A stretch of 64,000 nucleotides of DNA, taken from [Clostridium] aminophilum DSM 10710 (GTDB taxonomy: Bacteria; Bacillota; Clostridia; Lachnospirales; Lachnospiraceae). The position numbers and the translations under genes are program-made. Below, piece by piece: positions 35,325 through 44,817 of this stretch. The DNA lies in assembly GCF_000711825.1 (NCBI RefSeq), contig NZ_JONJ01000008.1, forward strand, positions 1-64,000, in the 5' to 3' direction. Within the stretch, counting starts at the first letter, position 1; every line of letters starts with the position of its first letter. The notes under the pieces were generated by a model. It saw nothing but the letters and a program-made list of their open reading frames with translations. It did no database searches and was not told where the DNA came from.

Positions 35325-37706
35325 ATGATGGAAAAGCAAAAACTGACGGGAGCAGTGCTGTTTCTGACCGCATTTCTCGGAATTGCGCTCCCTTCATTTG
35401 CGCTCTACGGGCCGGACGGCATTGCGGCAGCGGTGATCCGCACGCCGGCTGTCTTCTCGGAGATCGGTCAGCTCCTCGTTCTCGCCGCAGCGTACACGCT
35501 GGCGGCGGTACGGTTCCGGGAGAAGAGGAAATTCCTGCTCGCGGTTGGGGCGATTTCTCTGATCTGGCTCTACCTTCATGTTGTGCTTCTTCCGGTGCTG
35601 CTGTCGGGGCTGTATTTTGCGGATATGATCCTGATCGGACGTCTGATCCGGCGGCGGGTCCGGAACGGTTCGGAAGACGCGGGATTCCGGCCGGAACAGG
35701 CCGGCGTGGACCTTGTGTTCGGTATTTCGGCGATCATCACGCTGTTCTGCATTCTCTCGGCGGCGAATGTCGCATATCTTCCGGTTCTTCGGGGCGCGGC
35801 CGTTGCCCTCGGCGTGTTTGCCGCTTTTTTTCAGCGGAAGGACTTTGCGGCGATGTTCGGAAAAGGGGACTCCGGTCCGGAAAAAAGGGAAATGAAGCAC
35901 CGCCTTCGCAGGGAATATCTGCCCCGACCGGAATTTCTCTTCTGCCTGTGGATACTCATGCTGCAGGCTGCCCGGATCAATATCGCGCTGGACTATGACA
36001 CACTCTGGTACGGAATGCGGTCTCAGTACGTGCTTCTCGTGAACGGAAGCATTTATCAGAATCCGGGGCTGGTGGGCATGGTCTATGTCTACTCGAAGGG
36101 TTTTGAGACGCTGATGCTTCCGCTCAGCGGTCTTGCCAGTCACAGCTATCATCTGTGCATCAGTCTGTGGTTTCTGGCCGCCGGCCTTCAGGAGACGGTG
36201 AGGATCGCAAAAAAGCTTGCCGGCGTCCGTATGGCGGTCGCAGCGGCGCTGTTTACGGCGGCGACGCCGGCGATCACGAATATGAGCCTTGCCGGAAAGC
36301 CGGATATCATCACCTGGTATGTACAGCTCCTGATGATCGGGTTCTTCTTCCGGTATCTTTCGAGCGGGTATGAGACGAAGAGAGAAGGGCTGAGTCCGGA
36401 ACGGAAATATCTGCGCCCGCGGAGAAAACGGATGGATGCGTTCTGGCTTCTGATGACGGGAGCAGCGTTTCTTCTCTCGCTGTCGCTCAAGCCTTCCGCG
36501 CTGGTGTTCTCCACCGCGATGATGGGCATGATGGGCGTCTTTCTGATTCTGACCGGGAAAATGGATCTGCGGGCAAAAAAGAGAGAATGGGCGGCCCTCC
36601 TTCTTCCGGCGGCGACGCTGATTGGAATCTGGATGCGGACCTGGCTGATCACGGGAATGCCGGTGACCAGTGTGTTCACATCGATTTTTGCAAAACTCGG
36701 TTTTGAACTGAAATATCCGTTCAAGGTGACGGCGCTGCCGGAGTCGTATCAGTCAGATCCGGCGTGGATCGTGCTTCTGCGCCGCTTATTTCATATCCTG
36801 ATCTATCCGCACGGAAAAGACATGAACCACGTGGCGATCGCCTGGGCGACGGCGCTGCCGGTCATGTTCCTTGTGATCATTCTTTTTTCCGGGCTGTTCC
36901 GGAAACCGCACCGGAGATTTCCGGGAATGCGGACGAAGCTTCTGCATCGCGCGTATCACGTGATCTTCTGGCCGGTGCTTCTGTGCAGCATGATCAGTCT
37001 GTGCATGCTGTACCAGATTGACGGAAATTACTATATGCTGCTCTGCAGCATGATCATTTTCTGGGCCAGCGTCGCCCTCCGCAAGCTGGTCGGCACGGGA
37101 CTGATCTCGCAGATCCGGATGGCGGTATTTCCCATGCTTCTGTTTGCGGCACTGGTGACCGTGACGACCAACTGGAGTATGCGGGAAGGACTCACACCGG
37201 TAAAACTCCTGAACAAGGGACGGGAAAACCAGCTCAGCGAAGAATTTGAACGGATGAAGAGCCGCGGAAGCGAGAACATCTGGTACATCCTGGCGGAGGA
37301 TCCGTCCGCCCGCTGCATCGCGTTCGGCGAGCATCCGTTTGTGCTTCAGTTCCCGTGTGTGATGCAGGCGTACAAGGATATCACAAAACCGTGGGGGAAT
37401 GTCGATCTGGTCCTTACCCCGGAGAGTTTTGAAGAATATATGGATTATGCGAAGACCGACTACGTCTTTGCGGAACGGGAATATTTTTCCTCCGATGAGG
37501 AGGAATGGAATCTGATGATCCTTCGCGGACTGATCCGGTCCGGATGTCTGGATGATCTGATTTTTGAGAACGGAAACTGCCTGATGAAACGTGTGAAGGA
37601 ACATGTCTCACCGGAAAAGGCAGAGGCAAATCTTCAGGCCTTTGACGCGAATCTCGTAAAAAAAGCGCCGAAGGAAGACGAAAACAGGAGGAACGAAAGA
37701 CAATGA
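35325..37706 (+). CDS. large polytopic membrane protein, possible GT-C glycosyltransferase
   Basis: A 793-residue protein with roughly 12-14 membrane helices and a soluble C-terminal domain (about 620-790). The stretch ALDYDTLWYGMRSQYVL (about 220-236) lies in an extracellular loop after a helix and resembles the acidic-loop motif of lipid-linked-sugar dependent GT-C enzymes (GT39/GT83). I do not recognise a specific family. Within the glycan locus it may add a sugar outside the membrane. It overlaps gmhA by four bases (ATGA), so expression is coupled. GGGAG is 5-9 bases before the ATG. Confidence 0.6.
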   Translation: MMEKQKLTGAVLFLTAFLGIALPSFALYGPDGIAAAVIRTPAVFSEIGQLLVLAAAYTLAAVRFREKRKFLLAVGAISLIWLYLHVVLLPVLLSGLYFADMILIGRLIRRRVRNGSEDAGFRPEQAGVDLVFGISAIITLFCILSAANVAYLPVLRGAAVALGVFAAFFQRKDFAAMFGKGDSGPEKREMKHRLRREYLPRPEFLFCLWILMLQAARINIALDYDTLWYGMRSQYVLLVNGSIYQNPGLVGMVYVYSKGFETLMLPLSGLASHSYHLCISLWFLAAGLQETVRIAKKLAGVRMAVAAALFTAATPAITNMSLAGKPDIITWYVQLLMIGFFFRYLSSGYETKREGLSPERKYLRPRRKRMDAFWLLMTGAAFLLSLSLKPSALVFSTAMMGMMGVFLILTGKMDLRAKKREWAALLLPAATLIGIWMRTWLITGMPVTSVFTSIFAKLGFELKYPFKVTALPESYQSDPAWIVLLRRLFHILIYPHGKDMNHVAIAWATALPVMFLVIILFSGLFRKPHRRFPGMRTKLLHRAYHVIFWPVLLCSMISLCMLYQIDGNYYMLLCSMIIFWASVALRKLVGTGLISQIRMAVFPMLLFAALVTVTTNWSMREGLTPVKLLNKGRENQLSEEFERMKSRGSENIWYILAEDPSARCIAFGEHPFVLQFPCVMQAYKDITKPWGNVDLVLTPESFEEYMDYAKTDYVFAEREYFSSDEEEWNLMILRGLIRSGCLDDLIFENGNCLMKRVKEHVSPEKAEANLQAFDANLVKKAPKEDENRRNERQ

Positions 37707-38344
37707 CAGTGGAAGCATATCTGGATCATTTGATTGAGCGGTATCCGGTGCTGGAAGGGCAGAAGGATCATGTGCGGGGAATGTATGAGATCCTGCGGGA
37801 TTCCTATCGGAATGGCGGAAAGCTGCTGATCGGCGGCAACGGCGGAAGCGCGTCGGACGCCGAGCACATCACCGGCGAGCTCATGAAAGGATTTGTGAAG
37901 AAACGTCCGGTGCCGGATGCGCTCCGGAAGTCGCTCTGCGAAGTCTCACCGGAGATCGGCGAAAAGCTGGCGGACCGGATCCAGATGGGCCTGCCGACCA
38001 TTGCGCTTGACGGTCACCCGGCGCTCACCACCGCATTTCTGAATGATGTGGACGGCAGTCTCGGGTTTGCGCAGCAGGTCTGCGGATACGGAAAGGCGGG
38101 CGATGTCTTTCTCGGAATCTCCACTTCCGGCAACTCCGGCAATGTGATCAGCGCGGCGGTCATGGCAAAGGCGCTGGGCATGAAGGTCATCGGTCTTCTC
38201 GGAAGAGACGGCGGGAAAATGCTGCCGCTCTGCGATGAAGCGGTGGTCGTCCCGGAGCAGGAGACCTATAAGATTCAGGAGCTTCACCTTCCGGTGTATC
38301 ACGCGGTATGCCTGATGCTGGAAGAGGAATTCTTTGAGGCATGA
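37703..38344 (+). CDS. gmhA: phosphoheptose isomerase-like SIS protein
   Basis: A 213-residue SIS-domain protein: LLIGGNGGSASDAEHITGEL, ISTSGNSGNVISAAVMAKA, HLPVYHAVCLMLEEEFF. These fit GmhA, which converts sedoheptulose 7-phosphate to D-glycero-D-manno-heptose 7-phosphate. It has an insertion of about 25 residues (about 65-95, KKRPVPDALRKSLCEVSPEI), slightly longer than E. coli GmhA (192). AGGAGGAACG precedes the ATG inside the upstream gene; its end overlaps the radical SAM gene by four bases. Confidence 0.85.
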   Translation: MTVEAYLDHLIERYPVLEGQKDHVRGMYEILRDSYRNGGKLLIGGNGGSASDAEHITGELMKGFVKKRPVPDALRKSLCEVSPEIGEKLADRIQMGLPTIALDGHPALTTAFLNDVDGSLGFAQQVCGYGKAGDVFLGISTSGNSGNVISAAVMAKALGMKVIGLLGRDGGKMLPLCDEAVVVPEQETYKIQELHLPVYHAVCLMLEEEFFEA

Positions 38345-40320
38345 GAGTGCTTCTGGCGGCGGTCAACGCCAAATATATCCATGCCAATCTGGCAGTTTTG
38401 TACCTCCGGGAAATGACAGGGGATCTGCCGGTGGAGACGCTGATCGGAGAGTACACGATCAACATGCGGAAGGAAGACATTCTGGAAGATATCTACCGGA
38501 AGCGGCCGGACGTCATCTGCTTTTCCTGTTATATCTGGAATCGGAATATGGTTTCCGGTCTGATCCGCGATATCCGGCGGATTCTGCCGGAGGTTCCGGT
38601 CTGGGCGGGAGGTCCGGATGTGACCTATGAAGCGGAATCATTTCTAAAACAGTTTCCGGAATGCACCGGCGTGATGGTCGGGGAAGGCGAACGGAGCTTT
38701 CACGGACTGATCGCTGCCTGCCTGCGGGGAGAGAAGGATCTGTCCGGAATTCCGGGACTGGTTTTCCGCGATGAGACCGGAAGGATTCACCGGAACGCAC
38801 CGGCGGTGCCGGTGGCGATGGATGACCTTCCGTTTGTGTACTGCCCGGAACTGAATTACGGCGGGGTACCGCAGGACGCGGAGAAAACGCAGGATGCAGA
38901 GAAATCGCAGGACATGGCAGAACCGGATGATTTGAGAAACACTCTGCAGCGGAACGGAGACTGGGCCTTTGAAAACCGGATCATCTATTATGAGACGAGC
39001 AGGGGCTGCCCGTTTTCCTGCAGCTACTGCCTCTCCTCCGTGAGCGAGCGGACAAGGTTTCGGAGCCTTTCGAAAGTCCTTCCGGAACTTCAGTTCTTTT
39101 TAGACCGGAAAGTGCCGCAGGTCAAATTCGTGGACCGCACGTTCAACTGCAATCATGCGCACGCCATGGCCATCTGGAAGTACATCGCGGAGCATGACAA
39201 CGGGATAACCAATTTTCATTTTGAGATCGGCGCGGATCTTCTGCGGGAGGATGAGATGGATGTTCTCGCGGGACTCCGGTCGGGAGCGGTTCAGCTGGAG
39301 ATCGGGGTTCAGTCGGTGAATCCGGATACGATCCGGGCGATCGACCGGGTGATGGATCTTGGGATTCTGCACCGCAATGTGGACCGGATTCACCGGGCGG
39401 GCAATATCCACTGCCATCTGGATCTGATCGCGGGGCTTCCGTATGAAGATCTCGCCAGTTTCCGCCATTCGTTTGACGAGATCTTCCGCATGAAGCCGGA
39501 TCAGCTTCAGCTTGGTTTTCTGAAGCTGCTGAAAGGTTCCGCACTGTGCCGGGACGCGGACAAATACGGCATCGTCTGCAGTCCGGAGGCGCCCTATGAA
39601 GTGCTTCGGACCAACTGGCTTTCGTACGAGGACATACTCGAACTGCGCGGCGTAGAGGCGATGACGGAAGTTTATTACAACAGCTTCCAGTTCAGCACGA
39701 GCGTGCGTCTTCTGGCGGACGCGAAGGGGAGTCCGTACGACTTCTTCCGTGCGCTCTCGGAATTTTACCGGGAGAATCATCTGACCGGCCGGGCGTTTTC
39801 GCGGATCCAGCGGATTGATATTCTGAGAGAATTTGTGAAAAACTGGGATCCGGATAAGAAAGAGCGGTATGATGAGCTCTTTCTTCTGGATCTCTATCTC
39901 CGGGAGAACAGCCGCCGCCGCCCGGAATGGGCGGGGGAAGCGCTCTCTGCGGAGGAAAAAGACGGTGTGCGGGCGTTCTTCCGCCGGGAGGCATCGCTTC
40001 CGGAAGCGGAGCGCCGCCTCCGAGGTTATGAGGCGTATGATTCCAGACAGATGGAGCATATGACCCATGCGGAGACATTTACGGACCCGTATGTCGTCCG
40101 TCTGCTGAATGAGGCGGTGAAAAACGGCGGTTTTTCCCGGAACGTGGATGAAAAAAACGAAAATGTGGATAAAGAGGAAACCCCGGTGGACAGAATCACG
40201 GTTCTCTTCGATTATCGGAGACGGGATCCGCTGAACGGAAATGCGGACGTGATCCGGACGGATCTCCGGATGACGCCCGGACCGCGGGGGACAGAGAGCA
40301 GAACGGACAGGAGGATGTGA
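38341..40320 (+). CDS. B12-binding radical SAM protein (DUF4080 type)
   Basis: A 659-residue enzyme. Residues 1-140 form a B12-binding-like Rossmann domain (LLAAVNAKYIHANLAVLYLR, DVICFSCYIWNR, VWAGGPDVTYE, GVMVGEGERSF). The radical SAM core starts at about 205 with Cys223, Cys227 and Cys230 (RGCPFSCSYCLSS) and continues to about 440 (LDLIAGLPYEDLASF). The C-terminus fits DUF4080. A linker at 178-193 carries hexapeptide repeats (QDAEKT, QDAEKS). Substrate unknown; position suggests methylation or rearrangement of a glycan or lipid component, but such genes also occur outside glycan loci. Confidence 0.82.
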   Translation: MRVLLAAVNAKYIHANLAVLYLREMTGDLPVETLIGEYTINMRKEDILEDIYRKRPDVICFSCYIWNRNMVSGLIRDIRRILPEVPVWAGGPDVTYEAESFLKQFPECTGVMVGEGERSFHGLIAACLRGEKDLSGIPGLVFRDETGRIHRNAPAVPVAMDDLPFVYCPELNYGGVPQDAEKTQDAEKSQDMAEPDDLRNTLQRNGDWAFENRIIYYETSRGCPFSCSYCLSSVSERTRFRSLSKVLPELQFFLDRKVPQVKFVDRTFNCNHAHAMAIWKYIAEHDNGITNFHFEIGADLLREDEMDVLAGLRSGAVQLEIGVQSVNPDTIRAIDRVMDLGILHRNVDRIHRAGNIHCHLDLIAGLPYEDLASFRHSFDEIFRMKPDQLQLGFLKLLKGSALCRDADKYGIVCSPEAPYEVLRTNWLSYEDILELRGVEAMTEVYYNSFQFSTSVRLLADAKGSPYDFFRALSEFYRENHLTGRAFSRIQRIDILREFVKNWDPDKKERYDELFLLDLYLRENSRRRPEWAGEALSAEEKDGVRAFFRREASLPEAERRLRGYEAYDSRQMEHMTHAETFTDPYVVRLLNEAVKNGGFSRNVDEKNENVDKEETPVDRITVLFDYRRRDPLNGNADVIRTDLRMTPGPRGTESRTDRRM

Positions 40321-41406
40321 ATGGAGATCATTAAGGAGACCTTCGGACTCATGGAAGACGGTCACATGGCGCATTTGTACACCATGAAAAATGATCACGG
40401 GATGGAGGTGTCCGTCTCGGATTACGGCGCGGTTCTTGTCCGCGTGATTGTTCCGGACCGGGACGGGAATCCGGTGGACGTCGTGCTCGGATACGATGAC
40501 GTGGAGGGATATATCCGGAATTCCGGCTCGATAGGCTGTTTTGTCGGGAGGAACGCGAACCGGATCGGCGGCGCAAAGGTGACCATTGACGGGAAGGTAT
40601 ATGAGCTGGAGAAAAATGACGGCGAAAACAATCTTCACAGCGGAAGCCTGCGTGCCGGAACCATGTTCTATCATGCAGAGTATAAGAGCTCGGAGGCACT
40701 GGCGGCAGTATCCTTTACCACCCGGATGATCACGATGGAACAGGGGTTTCCGGGAAATCTCGACGTGACGGTGACCTATACCCTCGATCAGGAGAATACG
40801 CTGACCATTCATTATGAGGCCGTATCCGATGAGGATACCATCGTGAATTTTACCAATCACAGCTATTTCAATCTCTCCGGTCATAACAGCGGATCGGTGC
40901 TGGATCAGGAAGTGCAGATCGTATCGCATTACTACACGCCGACGGGACCGGATATGATCCCCACCGGTGAGATCCGGCGCGTGGCCAACACGCCGATGGA
41001 TTTCCGGATGCCGAAGCCCATTGGCCGGGATATTGACACTCCGTACGATGCGCTGCGGATCGGCGGAGGATACGATCACAACTATATTCTGGAGACGGAA
41101 GCGGGAAATCCGGTTCCGGTGGCGGAGATGTTCAGCCCGAAGACAGGAATCCGGATGACGGTTTCCACGGATCTGCCGGGACTGCAGTTCTACACGGCGA
41201 ACACGCTGAAAACCAGGCTTCCGGGAAAGAATCTCTCGATTTACCTGCCGCACGCCGGCGCCTGCTTTGAGACACAATACTTCCCGAACGTAGTGAATGA
41301 GCCGAAGTTCGCGAAATACCGCAATTCGTATGTGAAGGCGGGGGATGTGGTGACAACGGAGACTTCTTTCCGGTTTGCGGCGGAACAGGAGAATGCGGAC
41401 GTATGA
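40321..41406 (+). CDS. galM: aldose 1-epimerase
   Basis: A 361-residue galactose mutarotase-fold enzyme that interconverts alpha and beta anomers of aldoses. Expected residues are present: His in NNLHSG (usually LHGG), His in TNHSYFNLSGH, Asp in GGGYDHNYIL and Glu in GACFETQY. Starts immediately after the radical SAM stop (TGA-ATG), with AGGAGG inside that gene's end, and overlaps the next gene by four bases, so it is a full operon member. Its role here may be to supply the right anomer for sugar activation. Confidence 0.9.
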   Translation: MEIIKETFGLMEDGHMAHLYTMKNDHGMEVSVSDYGAVLVRVIVPDRDGNPVDVVLGYDDVEGYIRNSGSIGCFVGRNANRIGGAKVTIDGKVYELEKNDGENNLHSGSLRAGTMFYHAEYKSSEALAAVSFTTRMITMEQGFPGNLDVTVTYTLDQENTLTIHYEAVSDEDTIVNFTNHSYFNLSGHNSGSVLDQEVQIVSHYYTPTGPDMIPTGEIRRVANTPMDFRMPKPIGRDIDTPYDALRIGGGYDHNYILETEAGNPVPVAEMFSPKTGIRMTVSTDLPGLQFYTANTLKTRLPGKNLSIYLPHAGACFETQYFPNVVNEPKFAKYRNSYVKAGDVVTTETSFRFAAEQENADV

Positions 41407-42806
41407 CAAAAAAACAGCTTGCATATCTCATCCCGGTGCTGGCGGGACTGGTATTCTGCTTTTATTACGTCAGAACCGCCTGCCTGGATGTGGCATATAC
41501 GGACTACGTCCGGCTGATCCTCTCGTATCTGCCGGATGTGATGAACCCGGATAAATTTCTGGTTCCGGACATTCTGACCCGCGTGCCCGTGACATATCTC
41601 GCGCGGATCGTCAACGTGAAGTTCTTCGGATACAGCACACTCTTCGACATTTCTCTGGGGGTTCTCTCCCTGGGACTCGGAGGCTTTGCCATGGCCCGCT
41701 ATATGCAGCGGCAGGGCGGCTTCGCGATGTGGATCCTCTGGGTATTCCTGTCGGTTCTGTATTTCGGGCTGAATCAGTGGGAAATGATCACGAACGGAAC
41801 CGGCTGGGTCTGCTTTCTTTCCATCTCCGGCTTTATCGGACACTTCGTGCTGATCGACCGGATCGCGGCGTCCCGCGGCGAGGTGAGCGGGAAGGATGTC
41901 TTTCTTCTCTGTCTGATCCCCCTCGTGTTGGATACTCTGGTCGCGGGGCCCTACTGCGGCGGATATTCCGTCATTTTAGTCCTGACATATCTCGGGCTGA
42001 TGTTCCGGGAGATCCGGAAAAAGACCTATGCCAGAGAGACGGGACATACCCGCCGGAACCGTTTTTTTGCGTGGTTTTTGTCGGCGGCGGCGGCGGTGGG
42101 AAGCCTTGCGCTCTATCTCTGGAGCAATCATTTCGCGGTGTATGAGCACCGCGGCGCGACGGACCGGGCGCTGCTCGATGTGGCGAAAGAGACGCCGTCG
42201 TTCTTTGTGCAGTTTCTGCTGAAGGCATTTGCCTCCGATGTGATCGGCCTGAATCAGGTGACCGGGTTCATGAACCGGAGCGAGAATCACATGCGGATGG
42301 TCTATGCTCTGGGCGGGCTGGTGATTCTGGCATATCTGGCTGCAGTCTGGCTGAACTGGAAAATGAAGATCACAGCCGACACCATTTTTCCGCTGATTAT
42401 GGTGCTGTCCGGAGGCCTCAATCATCTGCTGATCCTCGTGTCCCGCTGGATTTTCATGAATCCGGATTACGGCATGTCCTCCCGGTATGCGCTGCAGTAT
42501 AAGATGGGCGTCATCGGTATTGTGCTGACTTTCGCGATGGCGGCGCGGATCCGCCGCAGCGGCGTGCACGCGTTTCTTCTGACGATGGCGATCCTCGTCT
42601 TTGGTGCCGGAAGTCTCTGGACCACCTATAAGGAGCTGGAGACCGCGCCGTACCGGAAGGCGTATCTGGAACGCGCCCGGAAGGTCGGATTAAATTACCG
42701 GAACGAACCCGACGAGGTTCTCGCGGCGCAGTTTCAGCATTCCGGGGCAAAAGTCCGGGAGGCGCTGCGGATTCTGGAGGCAAACCGGCTGAACATTTTC
42801 CGTTGA
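41403..42806 (+). CDS. polytopic membrane protein of unknown function
   Basis: A 467-residue protein with about 10-11 membrane helices, beginning MTKKQLAYLIPVLAGLVFCF. The first external loop (LDVAYTDYVRLILSYLPDV) has an acidic/aromatic character, and EHRGATDRALLDVAKETPSF forms another large loop. This layout is compatible with a GT-C enzyme or a polymer-modifying protein, but I find no diagnostic motif. Coupled to galM by a four-base overlap. It is not of the Wzm type (too long, too many helices). Confidence 0.6.
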   Translation: MTKKQLAYLIPVLAGLVFCFYYVRTACLDVAYTDYVRLILSYLPDVMNPDKFLVPDILTRVPVTYLARIVNVKFFGYSTLFDISLGVLSLGLGGFAMARYMQRQGGFAMWILWVFLSVLYFGLNQWEMITNGTGWVCFLSISGFIGHFVLIDRIAASRGEVSGKDVFLLCLIPLVLDTLVAGPYCGGYSVILVLTYLGLMFREIRKKTYARETGHTRRNRFFAWFLSAAAAVGSLALYLWSNHFAVYEHRGATDRALLDVAKETPSFFVQFLLKAFASDVIGLNQVTGFMNRSENHMRMVYALGGLVILAYLAAVWLNWKMKITADTIFPLIMVLSGGLNHLLILVSRWIFMNPDYGMSSRYALQYKMGVIGIVLTFAMAARIRRSGVHAFLLTMAILVFGAGSLWTTYKELETAPYRKAYLERARKVGLNYRNEPDEVLAAQFQHSGAKVREALRILEANRLNIFR

Positions 42807-42920
42807 GGAAGATAAGAAAGCACCATCGCCGCCGGACCGGCATTTGCAATAAAGCGCTTGAAGCGGGGCTTCAAACTGCTTATTATTAGATTATCTATGT
42901 ACTTTTTTCGGAGGAACCAA

Positions 42921-43694
42921 ATGAAAGTTGTTATTCTTGCAGGCGGATTCGGAACGCGAATCAGCGAAGAGAGTTACCTCAAACCAAAACCAATGGTGGA
43001 GATCGGCGAGCAGCCGATCCTCTGGCATATCATGAAATATTATTCCCAGTTCGGATACAATGACTTTGTCATCTGTCTGGGTTACAAGCAGTACGTGGTT
43101 AAGGAGTATTTCGCAGACTATTTCCTGCATACGTCCGACGTCACCTTTGACCTGGCGAACAATTCCATGGAAGTTCACCGCAAGCATGCGGAGCCGTGGA
43201 AGGTGACACTGGTCGACACCGGTCTCAACACCATGACCGGCGGAAGGATCAAGCGCATTCAGGAGTACATCGGCAATGAGCCGTTCCTTCTGACCTACGG
43301 CGACGGCGTCAGCAACGTCGATCTGAAGGCGCTCGTGGAGTTCCACAAAAAGCACGGCCGGATCGCAACCATCACCGGCGTGAATATCGGACAGCGTTTC
43401 GGCGTCATGGTGGTGAAGGATGACGGTCATATCAGCGAATTCCGCGAGAAGAATGACAACGACGGCAAGATCGTCAACGGCGGATTCATGGTCATGAATC
43501 CGGAAGTCTTTGATTACATTGAAGGAGATTCGACTTCCTTCGAGAAGGAGCCGCTGGAGCATCTGGCAAAAGACGGCGAACTGATGGTATTCCAGCACTC
43601 CGGTTTCTGGAAATGCATGGATACGCAGCGTGACCACAGACAGCTTCAGGAGATGTGGGACACCGGCAATGCTCCGTGGAAGATCTGGGAGTGA
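42921..43694 (+). CDS. rfbF: glucose-1-phosphate cytidylyltransferase
   Basis: A 257-residue enzyme that makes CDP-glucose from CTP and glucose 1-phosphate. Motifs: MKVVILAGGFGTRISEESYL, KPKPMVEIGEQPILWHIMKYY, LTYGDGVSNVDL, NGGFMVMNPEVFDYIEGD, HSGFWKCMDTQRDH. The ATG at 42921 has GGAGG 7 bases upstream, and the length equals that of characterised RfbF; longer in-frame versions lack a ribosome site. First step of the CDP-3,6-dideoxyhexose branch. A 7-bp hairpin (TTGAAGC/GCTTCAA, 42858-42874) lies just before. Confidence 0.95.
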   Translation: MKVVILAGGFGTRISEESYLKPKPMVEIGEQPILWHIMKYYSQFGYNDFVICLGYKQYVVKEYFADYFLHTSDVTFDLANNSMEVHRKHAEPWKVTLVDTGLNTMTGGRIKRIQEYIGNEPFLLTYGDGVSNVDLKALVEFHKKHGRIATITGVNIGQRFGVMVVKDDGHISEFREKNDNDGKIVNGGFMVMNPEVFDYIEGDSTSFEKEPLEHLAKDGELMVFQHSGFWKCMDTQRDHRQLQEMWDTGNAPWKIWE

Positions 43695-43696
43695 AT

Positions 43697-44755
43697 ATGA
43701 GCGAATTATTTGATTTTTATAAAGGGAAAAAGGTATTTCTCACCGGACACACCGGATTCAAGGGATCCTGGCTTTCCCGCATTCTGATTCTGGCCGGCGC
43801 GGATGTGACCGGATATTCCCTGAATCCGCCGACCGATCCGTCCCTGTTCGCAAAACTCGGACTTGAGAAGGAGATGCACTCGGTGACCGGCGATGTCCGG
43901 GATCTGGAGCATCTGATGCGGGAAATGCAGGCGGCGCAGCCGGAGATCGTGTTTCATCTTGCGGCACAGCCAATCGTCCGGGAATCCTATCAGGCGCCGG
44001 TATACACCTATGAGACCAATGTGATGGGAACGGTCAATATTCTCGAAAGCATCCGGCAGACACCGTCGGTGCGTTCCTTTGTCAACGTTACCACCGATAA
44101 GGTGTATCTGAACCGGGAGTGGGAGTACGGCTACCGCGAAAATGAGCGGCTGGACGGCTATGATCCGTACTCGAACAGCAAGTCCTGTTCCGAGCTGGTG
44201 ACGGCGTCGTACCGGAGATCATTTTTCAGTGACGGAACCCGTGACCTCACCATTTCCACCTGCCGTGCCGGCAATGTCATCGGCGGCGGAGACTATGCTC
44301 CGGACCGCATTATTCCGGACTGCATCCGCGCGGCGGAAAAGAAAGAGGCCATCATTGTCCGCAATCCGTATTCGACAAGGCCCTATCAGCATGTGTTGGA
44401 GCCGCTGTTTCTCTATCTTACGGCGGCGATGCGACAGGAGCTAGATCCGTCCCTGGCCGGCTGTTACAATGTCGGACCGGATGACTGCGACTGCGTGACC
44501 ACCGGCGAGATTGCCGATCTGTTCTGCAAGTACTGGGGCGAGGAGATGCATTGGGAAAACCGCTATGTTGGCGGCCCGCACGAGGCGAACTTCCTCAAAC
44601 TGGACTGTTCGAAAGCAAAGAAGACCTTTGGATGGAGTCCGAAGACCCACATTGATCAGGCCGTAGCCATGACCGTGGAGTGGGCGAAGGAAGACCGGGC
44701 CGGAAGCGATATGCGAGGCGTGACCGACCGTCAGATTCTCGCGTTTTTTGAATAG
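43697..44755 (+). CDS. rfbG: CDP-glucose 4,6-dehydratase
   Basis: A 352-residue extended SDR enzyme: GKKVFLTGHTGFKGSWLSRIL (NAD motif GHTGFKG), HLAAQPIVRESY, TTDKVY with the catalytic Thr, and YDPYSNSKSCSELV with the YxxxK-type pair (Tyr and Lys). It converts CDP-glucose to CDP-4-keto-6-deoxyglucose. The ATG at 43697 begins two bases after the rfbF stop, with GGGAGTGA before it. It is followed after 62 bp by rfbH. Confidence 0.94.
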   Translation: MSELFDFYKGKKVFLTGHTGFKGSWLSRILILAGADVTGYSLNPPTDPSLFAKLGLEKEMHSVTGDVRDLEHLMREMQAAQPEIVFHLAAQPIVRESYQAPVYTYETNVMGTVNILESIRQTPSVRSFVNVTTDKVYLNREWEYGYRENERLDGYDPYSNSKSCSELVTASYRRSFFSDGTRDLTISTCRAGNVIGGGDYAPDRIIPDCIRAAEKKEAIIVRNPYSTRPYQHVLEPLFLYLTAAMRQELDPSLAGCYNVGPDDCDCVTTGEIADLFCKYWGEEMHWENRYVGGPHEANFLKLDCSKAKKTFGWSPKTHIDQAVAMTVEWAKEDRAGSDMRGVTDRQILAFFE

Positions 44756-44817
44756 ACAGAAACAGCGCCCGGCGCGTAAGGTCCGCTGGACCGCGATATT
44801 GAAAAAGGAGCATATAT

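Noticed and set aside
35325-37706. The large membrane protein as the missing Wzm permease or a Wzy polymerase
   Set aside because: It is far too long, with too many helices for Wzm and an acidic DYDTLWYG loop more like GT-C enzymes; Wzy would also not fit an ABC-dependent locus.
39100-41424. A 774-residue open frame on the minus strand over the radical SAM and galM genes
   Set aside because: It runs antisense to two clear genes, has no family motif or ribosome site, and such long shadow frames are expected from the codon bias of GC-rich genes.
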